Source: Candidatus Poseidoniales archaeon (lineage in GTDB: Archaea > Thermoplasmatota > Poseidoniia > Poseidoniales > Poseidoniaceae). From it: DNA of 18,610 bases. Every line of letters begins with the position of its first letter. Positions within the stretch are counted from its first letter, which is position 1. The notes beneath the pieces are model-generated. The model worked only from the letters and a program-made list of their open reading frames with translations. It did not search any database and was not told where the DNA came from. Positions 7,519 through 14,412 of the stretch are shown here, one piece after another. The stretch spans positions 1-18,610 of the forward strand of contig DUCL01000150.1 of NCBI GenBank assembly GCA_012959845.1, in the 5' to 3' direction. A program made the position numbers and the translations under genes.

Positions 7519-9582
7519 TTATTGTCCAGTGGACTGTGATATACCCTCAACATGTAGGGTGCGGCCGCCTAGTGGATTGAAAATCACACCAGAGCCGTCG
7601 TAAAACTTGCCCATCCATTCCACAAAGTGGAGACGGATTGCGTGAATACTCGGCGAGAGTATCCCTAGGCCTAAAGCGAATATTTGTATGAAGATGAAAA
7701 TAATGAATCCGAAAATAAAACTGATAATATCTCCGCCCCACATCATTTGCCATCCCATTGTAATTGAGATTTCTGCGATTTTAACACCGGATACACCGAC
7801 TGCCATAATACGCAAGTAAGAGAGTGTATTTGCAAGAAGACCGAATGTCTCAATTGGACCCATGATGATCCCACCAATCCATCCTAATTTCTCAAACACT
7901 GCAAGACCGATTACCAGGCTAACAATTCCAATCAACAAAAACGCAGTCCATAACTGGAATTCAAACAATTCATTGTATCCACTAACCAGGTTTCTGCATT
8001 GCATGAAACCACCGATGAGAATCAAAATCCATGAACCCTTTTCGAAATATGCGGCTGTAAGTCCATGTGCTCTGTAGACATTGATAAATCCAATAACAGA
8101 ACCTGCGAAGAGATGTACAACTCCAATATAGACTGCTAGAAGAATGTATTCTTGTAATCCATGTCCTTCTACTGCTCTGTGGAAAGGCATGTGCAAGCCA
8201 GTTAATCCGGTCAAGTCACCAATAACTTGAGGAACATGGAATGTGTTGTATGTCCATGTATAGAAATCTGCAACTATCCCAATATGTGGCCCTGTTGCTC
8301 CTTCTGAGCCATCCCAAATGAATCCAAATCCTTCAGCGAAAATAATTCCCCAAATGATACACCAAACACCCATCCATCTCAGGATAGTCATTCCGTTCTT
8401 GGCTATTGGTTCAACAGCGAACGGTTTACTTCCAAGCCATTTTGCTAGAAGTAGAATAATTATTCCATATCCCCAATCTCCCAAAATCATCCCATAGAAT
8501 ATAGGGAATGTTAGCATCATCAATATTGTAGGGTCAATTGTACCATACTTTGGACGACCTACCAAATCAACAAGCACCTCAAATGGTTTTGAAACATCTC
8601 CATTTTCTAATGCGATTGGAGGGGTTGCATGATGATGCCCATCATCTTCATCGTGATGATGTTCGTTAACATACTCTTCAATTTCAACATGCGAAGCGAC
8701 AGATGAAAGTTCACTCTCTATCATGGCGGCATTAGAAGTTGGAACCCATGCATCGATTGCAAATGCCTGATTTGATACTGCACAAAGTGTTGGTGCTGTA
8801 AAGATTGCATCTTCTCTTGCAAGATATTCTTCCATTATTACTAGGTCTCTGCCATGGGATGCAATCCATGAATCTCCTGCTGTGCTATTCTCACTCACAG
8901 ACATCGTTAGTTTGCCAATTTCTTTGCTCAGTGAGGCGATTACCTCTGAAGGTGAACCAACTCCACTAGGGACTTGAATTGCTCTTGCATTTTGCTCATT
9001 CATAATCAATTGAACATCTGTAGCATGTGTAGGGAGGCATGCGATTGCTATTACATTTGATTCAGCATGCACTTCCACATCCTTACCTAAATCTTGGACA
9101 ATTGTGTTGTAAAGTGTTTTTGATTTTGCTGACTCTACTACATAGACCTCCAAACGGTCTGTGCTCGTTAGCAAATCTAGTGGAATATTAAGTGGTTCAA
9201 TTCTCTTCAAGATTGCAAGTTGATTACTCTTTGATTCAATCTCTGCTTCAGCATCTCTTACAGCATCTGCGAGTGCTAGCCCTTGGTCTACAATTTCTTC
9301 AAAGCCAGAATTGATCAATTCTTGTACTTCAGAAGCCGACTTTGGCCCTTTTACGTTATTTGGAGAATAATGGGCATTAGCACCACGTACTTTTGTTAGC
9401 AGAGAGCTGACTGAATTTGCATTTTCGCTATTGATTGCTTGACCAACTCCAATCCCATCTTCAAAATTGCCATATTCCTCAATGTGTACACAACCCATGT
9501 CCGAGCAAATACGCAGTACCTGCTCCATCTTATTGACAGGGGCAGCCACTGTCAAACGGGACATGTCAACAGTTACAAACAT
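7519..9582 (-). CDS. atpI: A-type ATP synthase subunit I (membrane stator, a subunit)
   Basis: 687 residues, in the normal range. The N-terminal half (about 1-335) is the soluble dumbbell-shaped domain that binds the peripheral stalks. The C-terminal half has several membrane helices from about 350 to 640 that form the ion half-channels next to the c ring. Arg591, in the L-S-Y-L-R-I-M-A-V-G block (587-596), is the expected essential arginine. An unusual His/Asp stretch (HHHDEDDGHHH, 308-318) lies just before the membrane half. The start ATG 9582 has the SD GGGTGA at 4 nt. It follows atpH with a 10 bp gap and is 14 bp from atpK. Confidence 0.95.
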   Translation of the reverse strand: MFVTVDMSRLTVAAPVNKMEQVLRICSDMGCVHIEEYGNFEDGIGVGQAINSENANSVSSLLTKVRGANAHYSPNNVKGPKSASEVQELINSGFEEIVDQGLALADAVRDAEAEIESKSNQLAILKRIEPLNIPLDLLTSTDRLEVYVVESAKSKTLYNTIVQDLGKDVEVHAESNVIAIACLPTHATDVQLIMNEQNARAIQVPSGVGSPSEVIASLSKEIGKLTMSVSENSTAGDSWIASHGRDLVIMEEYLAREDAIFTAPTLCAVSNQAFAIDAWVPTSNAAMIESELSSVASHVEIEEYVNEHHHDEDDGHHHATPPIALENGDVSKPFEVLVDLVGRPKYGTIDPTILMMLTFPIFYGMILGDWGYGIIILLLAKWLGSKPFAVEPIAKNGMTILRWMGVWCIIWGIIFAEGFGFIWDGSEGATGPHIGIVADFYTWTYNTFHVPQVIGDLTGLTGLHMPFHRAVEGHGLQEYILLAVYIGVVHLFAGSVIGFINVYRAHGLTAAYFEKGSWILILIGGFMQCRNLVSGYNELFEFQLWTAFLLIGIVSLVIGLAVFEKLGWIGGIIMGPIETFGLLANTLSYLRIMAVGVSGVKIAEISITMGWQMMWGGDIISFIFGFIIFIFIQIFALGLGILSPSIHAIRLHFVEWMGKFYDGSGVIFNPLGGRTLHVEGISQSTGQ

Positions 9583-9592
9583 TGAATCACCC

Positions 9593-9910
9593 TTATTGTG
9601 GCATTAGAGAATCTACGATTAATTGAACTGCATCGCCCTGATGACCAATTGCAGAGGATTCGATTGCTTCGACTCCTTTCACTCCCTTGGATTTGACCTT
9701 ATCAGCATCTTTGTTTGCTGCTTTACGTGATTTATCCAATACTGATTGTGTATTCTTCACAGAATCATCTGTTGCTTCGGTGATTAGTTCAGATGCTTTT
9801 CTTCGTGCATCAGACATTATTTTTGAGGATTCATCTTGTGCGTTAGACAAGCGCTTTTCAGCAGCCTGTTCCGCATCCTTGATGCTTCGGAGAACTTCAG
9901 CCATACCCAT
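9593..9910 (-). CDS. atpH: A-type ATP synthase subunit H (peripheral stalk)
   Basis: 105 residues, almost entirely charged helix (A-E-x-L-x-x-I-K-x-A-E pattern at 4-15, continuing to about 75). It is expected to form the coiled coil that pairs with subunit E. It is the first gene of the operon. The frame opens further upstream at TTG 9922, but GGTGA lies 5 nt before ATG 9910, so 9910 is the preferred start; ATG 9904 is also possible. The position at the head of H-I-K-E-C-F-A-B-D supports the assignment, since the sequence itself is low-complexity helix. Confidence 0.87.
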   Translation of the reverse strand: MGMAEVLRSIKDAEQAAEKRLSNAQDESSKIMSDARRKASELITEATDDSVKNTQSVLDKSRKAANKDADKVKSKGVKGVEAIESSAIGHQGDAVQLIVDSLMPQ

Positions 9911-9944
9911 AACAATCACCAATACTGACGGCGAGATGAAAGGG

Positions 9945-9952
9945 GTTTAAGA
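9945..9952 (-). promoter_or_regulatory. Candidate TATA box of the ATP synthase operon
   Basis: On the minus strand this reads TCTTAAAC. It lies about 38 bp before the atpH ATG, so a start of transcription about 25 bp downstream would leave a short leader that still contains the GGTGA SD. The match to the archaeal TATA consensus is moderate, and a second AT-rich element on the minus strand at 9987-9996 is an alternative. Confidence 0.3.
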
Positions 9953-9982
9953 GATTAGTGGGGCACCAAGTTGGCAATTTCA

Positions 9983-10027
9983 CCCCAAAAAATATCAAAA
10001 ACAATGATTTTCCAAGGTTTTGACCTT
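9983..10027 (-). terminator. Candidate transcription terminator after the methyltransferase gene
   Basis: Thirteen bases after the methyltransferase stop, the minus strand has a small hairpin (AAGGT-CAAA-ACCTT, 10027-10014). It is followed by two T runs, TTTTT and TTTTTT, between about 10006 and 9987. U-rich 3' ends are the usual archaeal termination signal. It would separate the upstream transcript from the ATP synthase operon. Confidence 0.4.
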
Positions 10028-10039
10028 AGCAAAATTTGC

Positions 10040-10783
10040 TCATTGTGGCTTTCTTGCGCGGAATCTACTCGCCATTCCGAAAGGAAGCAATAAGCGACCT
10101 TGTACTTCATTATAGCCAACTTCTCTCATCATTTTTCGATAATACCCATTACTACCATAATGAGTATAAGTCCTCGCCAGTCCTTTCCAAGGATGATTCT
10201 TCTCTTTGGTGACAATTCGCGCCATCAATTGGACCACCGTTGCCATCCAAATAGCGCCGAATAGCCCATGTAACCAATTTGCTTTTCCAGCGTCGCATAT
10301 CACTAGTTGGCCACCTGGTTTTAGAACTCTAATAATCTCCGTTAATCCCTGCCTTTTGTCCTTGAAATCTCTAAACGAAAATAAACAAAACACCATATCA
10401 AATGTATTGTCGGGCAAGGGAATGTTTTCCGCAATCGCTTCCACATAATTTGCCGGTGACTCTCCGCGAGAAACCCGTGCCGCATCAACACGTTGTTTAG
10501 CAAATTTCAACATCATCGCCGATGGGTCTAGACAAGTGACATCCAAGCCTACTAAATCTTCTGCGAATGAGCCTGGACCACATCCTACTTCAAGCACTTT
10601 CATACCTTTAGTGGCATGGTTTCGGACATTTTTTCTCCACCTTTTATCTTGCCCTAAAGTCATCAATCTGTTGACTTTGTCATAATTTGGAATGGTTGCT
10701 TCAAGTTGTAACTTCAATTTATTCCATTCCTCTTCATCGATGCCGGATGGGTCAAAACCACCAGTAGCATCACGCGTAGCCAT
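10040..10783 (-). CDS. UbiE/MenG-like quinone C-methyltransferase (class I SAM-dependent)
   Basis: 247 residues. Motif I, VLEVGCGPG at 63-71, is the SAM-binding loop, with the acidic residue D86 at the end of strand 2. Before it, Y-D-K-V-N-R-L-M-T-L-G-Q-D-K-R-W-R-K (34-51) closely follows the UbiE/MenG family N-terminal signature. After it, a motif similar to the second UbiE signature (SFRDFKDKRQGLTEI, then RVLKPGG, 136-158) is present. The likely reaction is the last C-methylation of a demethylmenaquinone-type ring, but a related small-molecule methyltransferase cannot be excluded. The length matches the family. ATG 10783 has only a weak SD (GAAAGA). It lies 79 bp downstream of the KaiC-like genes and 129 bp upstream of atpH. 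Confidence 0.75.
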   Translation of the reverse strand: MATRDATGGFDPSGIDEEEWNKLKLQLEATIPNYDKVNRLMTLGQDKRWRKNVRNHATKGMKVLEVGCGPGSFAEDLVGLDVTCLDPSAMMLKFAKQRVDAARVSRGESPANYVEAIAENIPLPDNTFDMVFCLFSFRDFKDKRQGLTEIIRVLKPGGQLVICDAGKANWLHGLFGAIWMATVVQLMARIVTKEKNHPWKGLARTYTHYGSNGYYRKMMREVGYNEVQGRLLLPFGMASRFRARKPQ

Positions 10784-10862
10784 ATCTTTCGCGGGCTAGG
10801 GCTTGCCTTTTGAGTTGTCGCCTTGAATGCAGTATCATCAACCAGTGAATTACAATCAATAC

Positions 10863-11666
10863 TCAAGCAATACGCTCTACAGTTTCAGGAGTGATACCTT
10901 CATCAGGTGTAACCCTGAACACGAGAATTTTCAAATTCTCAGGTGCATTACGGAATTTTGAAACGATCATCGATGTTTCAAAATCGGTTCCAATTGTTCT
11001 GACTTTGAATGATAATACCATGTCGGCAATCGAAGACAATTCTTGCTTTATTGTAGGTTTTAATCCATCGTTAGAGACGTTGATTAACAATAGGCCACGC
11101 ATTACTTGTGCATGTGCTTGTAACATTCTCACCATAGCGACAACTTTGGCATTATCTTCTCTTTGTAAGAAGAAATCCAAATTGTCAATTACAACCCTAA
11201 AATATGGCCCAAGAGACATAATTTCATTTGTTACTTCAGTTAGGTAATCTTGGTGTGTTTCATCAACAAACCTTGTTTGTGCCAAACGTTGAATATCCTC
11301 TAGCCTAAATCCCTCAAGCCGGTATCTGCTAGCCAGAAGTTCCTTTTCCAAAACTTCACTATTGTATTCTTCTCCAATGGTTCTAACGCTGATGTCCAAA
11401 GGCCATCCATATTTATTGAAAACACGGGCTATTTCTTGTTGCCCTTCATTGGTTGAAACATATAGTGTGTTTTCGGATTCCTCTGCTGGTGATGTGAATT
11501 GCTTGCCAAATAATTCAGAACCCGACCCTGTGTCGGTAAAGCTAATCATCGTGAATCCCCTTGGAACACCACCATGCATTTCACCATCGAATTTTGGAAC
11601 TCCAAAAGAGCCCACTGCCCCGAAGAATTCTTCATCTTCTTTCTTGAAATTATATTGTTTACTCAT
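10863..11666 (-). CDS. KaiC/RadA-like RecA-fold protein with broken P-loop (third of triad)
   Basis: 267 residues. The N-terminal layout is KaiC-like: G-V-P-K-F-D-G-E-M-H-G-G-V-P-R-G (22-37), a strand, the P-loop position, a helix containing F-G-K-Q-F (53-57), then a strand LYVSTNE (68-74) followed by the F-x-x-Y-G-W-x-L pattern (83-90). The P-loop itself reads TDTGSGSEL (44-52) where GxxGxGK(S/T) is expected, so the phosphate-binding lysine and the magnesium-binding Ser/Thr are missing. A Walker B-like strand, FRVVIDN (156-162), remains with Asp161. It probably cannot hydrolyse ATP and may act as a structural or sensing partner. The SD GAGGT overlaps the upstream gene's stop (10 bp gap), so these genes are translated as one unit. 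No membrane segments. Confidence 0.75.
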   Translation of the reverse strand: MSKQYNFKKEDEEFFGAVGSFGVPKFDGEMHGGVPRGFTMISFTDTGSGSELFGKQFTSPAEESENTLYVSTNEGQQEIARVFNKYGWPLDISVRTIGEEYNSEVLEKELLASRYRLEGFRLEDIQRLAQTRFVDETHQDYLTEVTNEIMSLGPYFRVVIDNLDFFLQREDNAKVVAMVRMLQAHAQVMRGLLLINVSNDGLKPTIKQELSSIADMVLSFKVRTIGTDFETSMIVSKFRNAPENLKILVFRVTPDEGITPETVERIA

Positions 11667-11676
11667 AACAAATACC

Positions 11677-12261
11677 TCAATGAATTACGACTTGTCCTCT
11701 GTCGATTAAATCTGTACAGTACAAATCAAGATTTGATAATACCAATGGAGGTGTTTGGTCTGGAACATTCAATATTACGGAAAGAACTTCTCTTTGCCTA
11801 AAGGTGTTAATGAATGTATGAAGATACTCTGCAAGCATCCTATCCTCGTTGTATATCGCCAATGAATTCACACTATCCAATATTACGAAATTTCGTTCAA
11901 GTGTTGTTGTTCTCAACAGATAGAGAGTTCTAAGCAATACAGACTCCAACATAATTGGTGAATCAACGAAATGGATATTTGTTCTGTCTACATCTGTCCC
12001 ACCTAATACGCCTGAAGAAACTAAATCGATGAACTGAATGTGAGATACATCTATTCCAATCGTCTCAAATGCCTCAATCATTTCCATTGCACTTCTGCTT
12101 CCAGAAATGTAAACTCCGCCCATCTCAAACATTTGCATTAATGGAACCATGGTACTAGCAGTAACCATGAACGCATTTGAGTTGCCGCAGCGAACTTGTA
12201 TTGCGCTGTTTAGAGCAACTTCTGTGAGTTGTTCCGCGATTCTTTGGTCAAGTTCAAACAT
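11677..12261 (-). CDS. RecA/KaiC-like protein lacking a P-loop (second of triad)
   Basis: 194 residues. The order of elements parallels the gene before it: a strand at about 31-35, a loop without any glycine-lysine P-loop (TASTMVPLM, 34-42), a helix, the strand GVYISGS (49-55) followed by a helix and I-G-I-D (68-71), then a Walker B-like strand NFVILDS (124-130) with Asp129 and a C-terminal sheet. No P-loop lysine is present, so ATPase activity is not expected. The assignment to the RecA fold rests on this pattern and its position between two KaiC-like genes, not on clear sequence identity. ATG 12276 overlaps the upstream gene, but ATG 12261, 7 nt after GGGGTG, is the preferred start and lies 2 bp past the upstream stop. 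Confidence 0.65.
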   Translation of the reverse strand: MFELDQRIAEQLTEVALNSAIQVRCGNSNAFMVTASTMVPLMQMFEMGGVYISGSRSAMEMIEAFETIGIDVSHIQFIDLVSSGVLGGTDVDRTNIHFVDSPIMLESVLLRTLYLLRTTTLERNFVILDSVNSLAIYNEDRMLAEYLHTFINTFRQREVLSVILNVPDQTPPLVLSNLDLYCTDLIDRGQVVIH

Positions 12262-12263
12262 TA

Positions 12264-13046
12264 TCAAGCACCCCATTTGCCTTGCTTGTCGCTATGAGCG
12301 CCCCATTTGAGCATAGGGGTTAACATTACACCGATAGGAGTTAATTCAATAGCATGTTTTGCCCTAGAATGTGAAGTTCCACGCATTTTCACTACTTGTA
12401 AAAATCTTAGGAGGTGCCCCATTCTTTCAACGTCACCCATTACAATAATGCCGTCAGCAATTGCCTCCTCGACACCGAAAGATGACCAATGAGCATTTTC
12501 TGTAGCGGATGTGATTTCTGAAACTAGTATGGTTGTACAACCTAAGGTTGACAATTTCTTTCCTAAAGTAAAAAGGAAATCTCGGATTAGTTGTTCAGAC
12601 TTAATCTTGTAACATAGCGTCGTTACGGAATCTATTACTAAGCGTGTGACACCAATTGTATTCACAATATCAACAATCGCTTTGATCAAAGCGTGAACAT
12701 CGTCCAAATCAAAAGATGATTTTTCTAATCCCAGCCAAGAATATAGTACATCCATATCGAAAACATTGATCAATCCAGTGTCGACCATATTCATATCAAA
12801 AAATGCAAATTGGCGAATGTTTTCCAATAACTTGACAGAGGGTTCAGTCGCGGTGAAATGCGCACATGCCTCGCCTGCAAGTGCTCCTCTAACCAAGAAT
12901 TCCATTGCAACTGTAGTCTTTCCAGAACCACATGTTCCCGAACATAATACTGTTGAGCCATATGGTATTCCGCCGCGAAGAATTTCATCTAATCCGTGGA
13001 TGCCTGTTACGCATCTGTCACGAGTGTATACTGCTGCGGGCTGCAT
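12264..13046 (-). CDS. KaiC-like RecA-superfamily ATPase, intact P-loop (first of triad)
   Basis: 260 residues, single-domain KaiC/RadA-like. The KaiC N-terminal pattern T-G-I-H-G-L-D-E-I-L-R-G-G-I-P-Y-G (14-30) precedes an intact Walker A, GTCGSGKTT (37-45, Lys43). The strand HFTATEP (63-69) keeps one of the KaiC catalytic glutamates (Glu68). Walker B is TRLVIDS (134-140, Asp139). The C-terminal part has the KaiC-type G-V-E-E-x-I-A-D-G-I-I-V-M and the K-M-R-G-T block (220-224) that ends in E-L-T-P-I-G. It is expected to bind and hydrolyse ATP and to form oligomers. The start ATG 13046 is the only possible one in the open frame and has no SD. The two following genes follow immediately downstream (2 and 10 bp), indicating a joint complex. 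Confidence 0.88.
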   Translation of the reverse strand: MQPAAVYTRDRCVTGIHGLDEILRGGIPYGSTVLCSGTCGSGKTTVAMEFLVRGALAGEACAHFTATEPSVKLLENIRQFAFFDMNMVDTGLINVFDMDVLYSWLGLEKSSFDLDDVHALIKAIVDIVNTIGVTRLVIDSVTTLCYKIKSEQLIRDFLFTLGKKLSTLGCTTILVSEITSATENAHWSSFGVEEAIADGIIVMGDVERMGHLLRFLQVVKMRGTSHSRAKHAIELTPIGVMLTPMLKWGAHSDKQGKWGA

Positions 13047-13103
13047 GGGAACAAATACATCGAAACTGTTTGAGTTGATGAACTGTGCGCCGCAAACCGT
13101 TTG

Positions 13104-13160
13104 TTAATTGTGTTATTGACAATTCTAGCGATTAATGAAAATCAATTCCAATAATCAATT
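13104..13160. promoter_or_regulatory. AT-rich spacer with inverted and direct repeats before the KaiC-like triad
   Basis: The 108 bp between the pilin-like gene and the KaiC-like triad hold a perfect 6-bp inverted repeat (AATTGT at 13106-13111, ACAATT at 13119-13124, 7-nt spacer) and an 8-bp direct repeat AATCAATT (13140-13147 and 13153-13160, period 13). They could be a promoter/operator for the triad. They could also be chance in AT-rich DNA. No convincing TATA box at the right distance from 13046 was found. Confidence 0.25.
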
Positions 13161-14231
13161 TCCTGGTGTGGGGTCATCGGAAATTGACCATGAAGCAGAA
13201 TCAAACATCGATGTGCCATCCCAAACAATCGATTGGCCATTTATCAGGAACAAACCTGTATCTCCGCCCCAATTAATTCGTTGAATGTCAACAGGGCGTG
13301 ATTCAAACACTTGCGTATATTTCAACGCTATTTGCCCGTTGCCATTTGCTAAATTATCAATTGAGCCGACTCCAAGAAAACCTTCAGCCCCCAAATCAAT
13401 AACTTCGCTGGCATTTCCGGATTCTTGACTTGAAGGGTCTCCGGAAAATATTGCAGTTGCGTGGCCGGTGATTATCCCTTGTTTTAGAAGCAGATTTGAG
13501 GTTGATGAACCAGAGGTGTGCGTGAGTGACCAGCCATACAAAGATACGGCAAAGTCATTCGGATTATAGATTTCAATCCATTCTGGCCCGAGTTGTGTTG
13601 GACGCGGATGTACTTCCGTTATCTGTAATTGATTCTCTTTACGCCCTCCATCATGAACTTCAAGAATTATTTGAATCGTTTCATCATTTTGATAGAAATT
13701 GCGGTAAGAAGTTGAAGATGAGCGCGTACCGTATTTATCTGTACCACCATCGAACAATACTTTGTTGACTCGTTGGAGGTCACTACTATCTGTAACCATT
13801 ATATTGAGATGGAAACTATACCCCTCCTGCAATCCGATTCCTAATGCAAAACCATCCTCACTGACATTGTGTAATGCATTGATTTTAGTTTCGTTGATTT
13901 CACCATCAACCAATAGCCCCGCTTGTACCCTTCCTTCATCTAATTGCTCGGCTGAATACAAATGCCAATTCGCAGTTGCATTATCAAAATCCAATACCTC
14001 ATTATTTAGAGGCACAAACCATCCTTCGTCAGAACTAATACGGTCCATACCAAGAACTGCAGCACCATCCAATCGGTCAAGAGCAGGGTCATTCGAACCC
14101 ATTTGTAATTGGGCTAAAGACAAAAATGCAGTTAATATCATCAAGAATAACACAAACGCTGTTAGAAATTCAATGACTGCAGTTATTGCTCCATCTTCCC
14201 TCTCAGTATGAGAGCAAACGAGTTCCTGCAT
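13155..14231 (-). CDS. Pilin-like membrane-anchored exported protein with C-terminal lamin-tail domain
   Basis: 358 residues. A short charged N-terminus (1-13, ending R-E-D-G) leads into a hydrophobic helix (15-41) with Glu21 near its start, an arrangement that recalls type IV pilin or TadE/Flp-like prepilins. The distance of the glutamate from a possible cut after Gly14 (+7) is not canonical, so it may simply be an N-terminal anchor. The extracellular part has N-x-S/T sites (for example at 84, 113, 122). Residues 201-358 are a lamin-tail domain: I-T-E-V-H-P-R-P, E-W-I-E-I-Y-N-P, L-x-G-W-S-L, then a C-terminal W-S-I-x-D-D-P-T-P-G signature. Lamin-tail domains are common in secreted prokaryotic proteins and are thought to bind surfaces. 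The ATG 14231 has no clear SD. It lies 108 bp upstream of the KaiC-like triad on the same strand. Confidence 0.7.
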   Translation of the reverse strand: MQELVCSHTEREDGAITAVIEFLTAFVLFLMILTAFLSLAQLQMGSNDPALDRLDGAAVLGMDRISSDEGWFVPLNNEVLDFDNATANWHLYSAEQLDEGRVQAGLLVDGEINETKINALHNVSEDGFALGIGLQEGYSFHLNIMVTDSSDLQRVNKVLFDGGTDKYGTRSSSTSYRNFYQNDETIQIILEVHDGGRKENQLQITEVHPRPTQLGPEWIEIYNPNDFAVSLYGWSLTHTSGSSTSNLLLKQGIITGHATAIFSGDPSSQESGNASEVIDLGAEGFLGVGSIDNLANGNGQIALKYTQVFESRPVDIQRINWGGDTGLFLINGQSIVWDGTSMFDSASWSISDDPTPGN

Positions 14232-14287
14232 AATACGAGGTGTTGTTTGACGATTGAAGAGGTTGCCGCATATTTCTCCGGCGAGGG

Positions 14288-14300
14288 CAATATAAAATCG
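14288..14300 (-). promoter_or_regulatory. Candidate TATA box for the pilin-like gene and KaiC-like genes
   Basis: The minus strand reads CGATTTTATATTG, a good match to the archaeal TATA consensus, with a purine-rich stretch (GGAAAAAG) just upstream where a BRE would lie. It is about 60 bp before the ATG at 14231, predicting a leader of about 35 nt. The plus strand of the same site reads TATAAAAT and could also serve the divergent surface-protein gene, but would leave a leader of about 90 nt. Confidence 0.4.
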
Positions 14301-14412
14301 CTTTTTCCAATATGCCGGAAATGTTTTTCGGCTAATAGTAAAAGTTCATTTTTTACCACCTCAAACCCATTCGTGGGCGATGACTCTTTGAATCCCCCTT
14401 GTAAGGCACTGG

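Noticed and set aside
9966..9974. Short palindrome CCAAGTTGG upstream of the ATP synthase operon
   Set aside because: Nine bases with one central unpaired base is expected often by chance, and no second copy was seen nearby.
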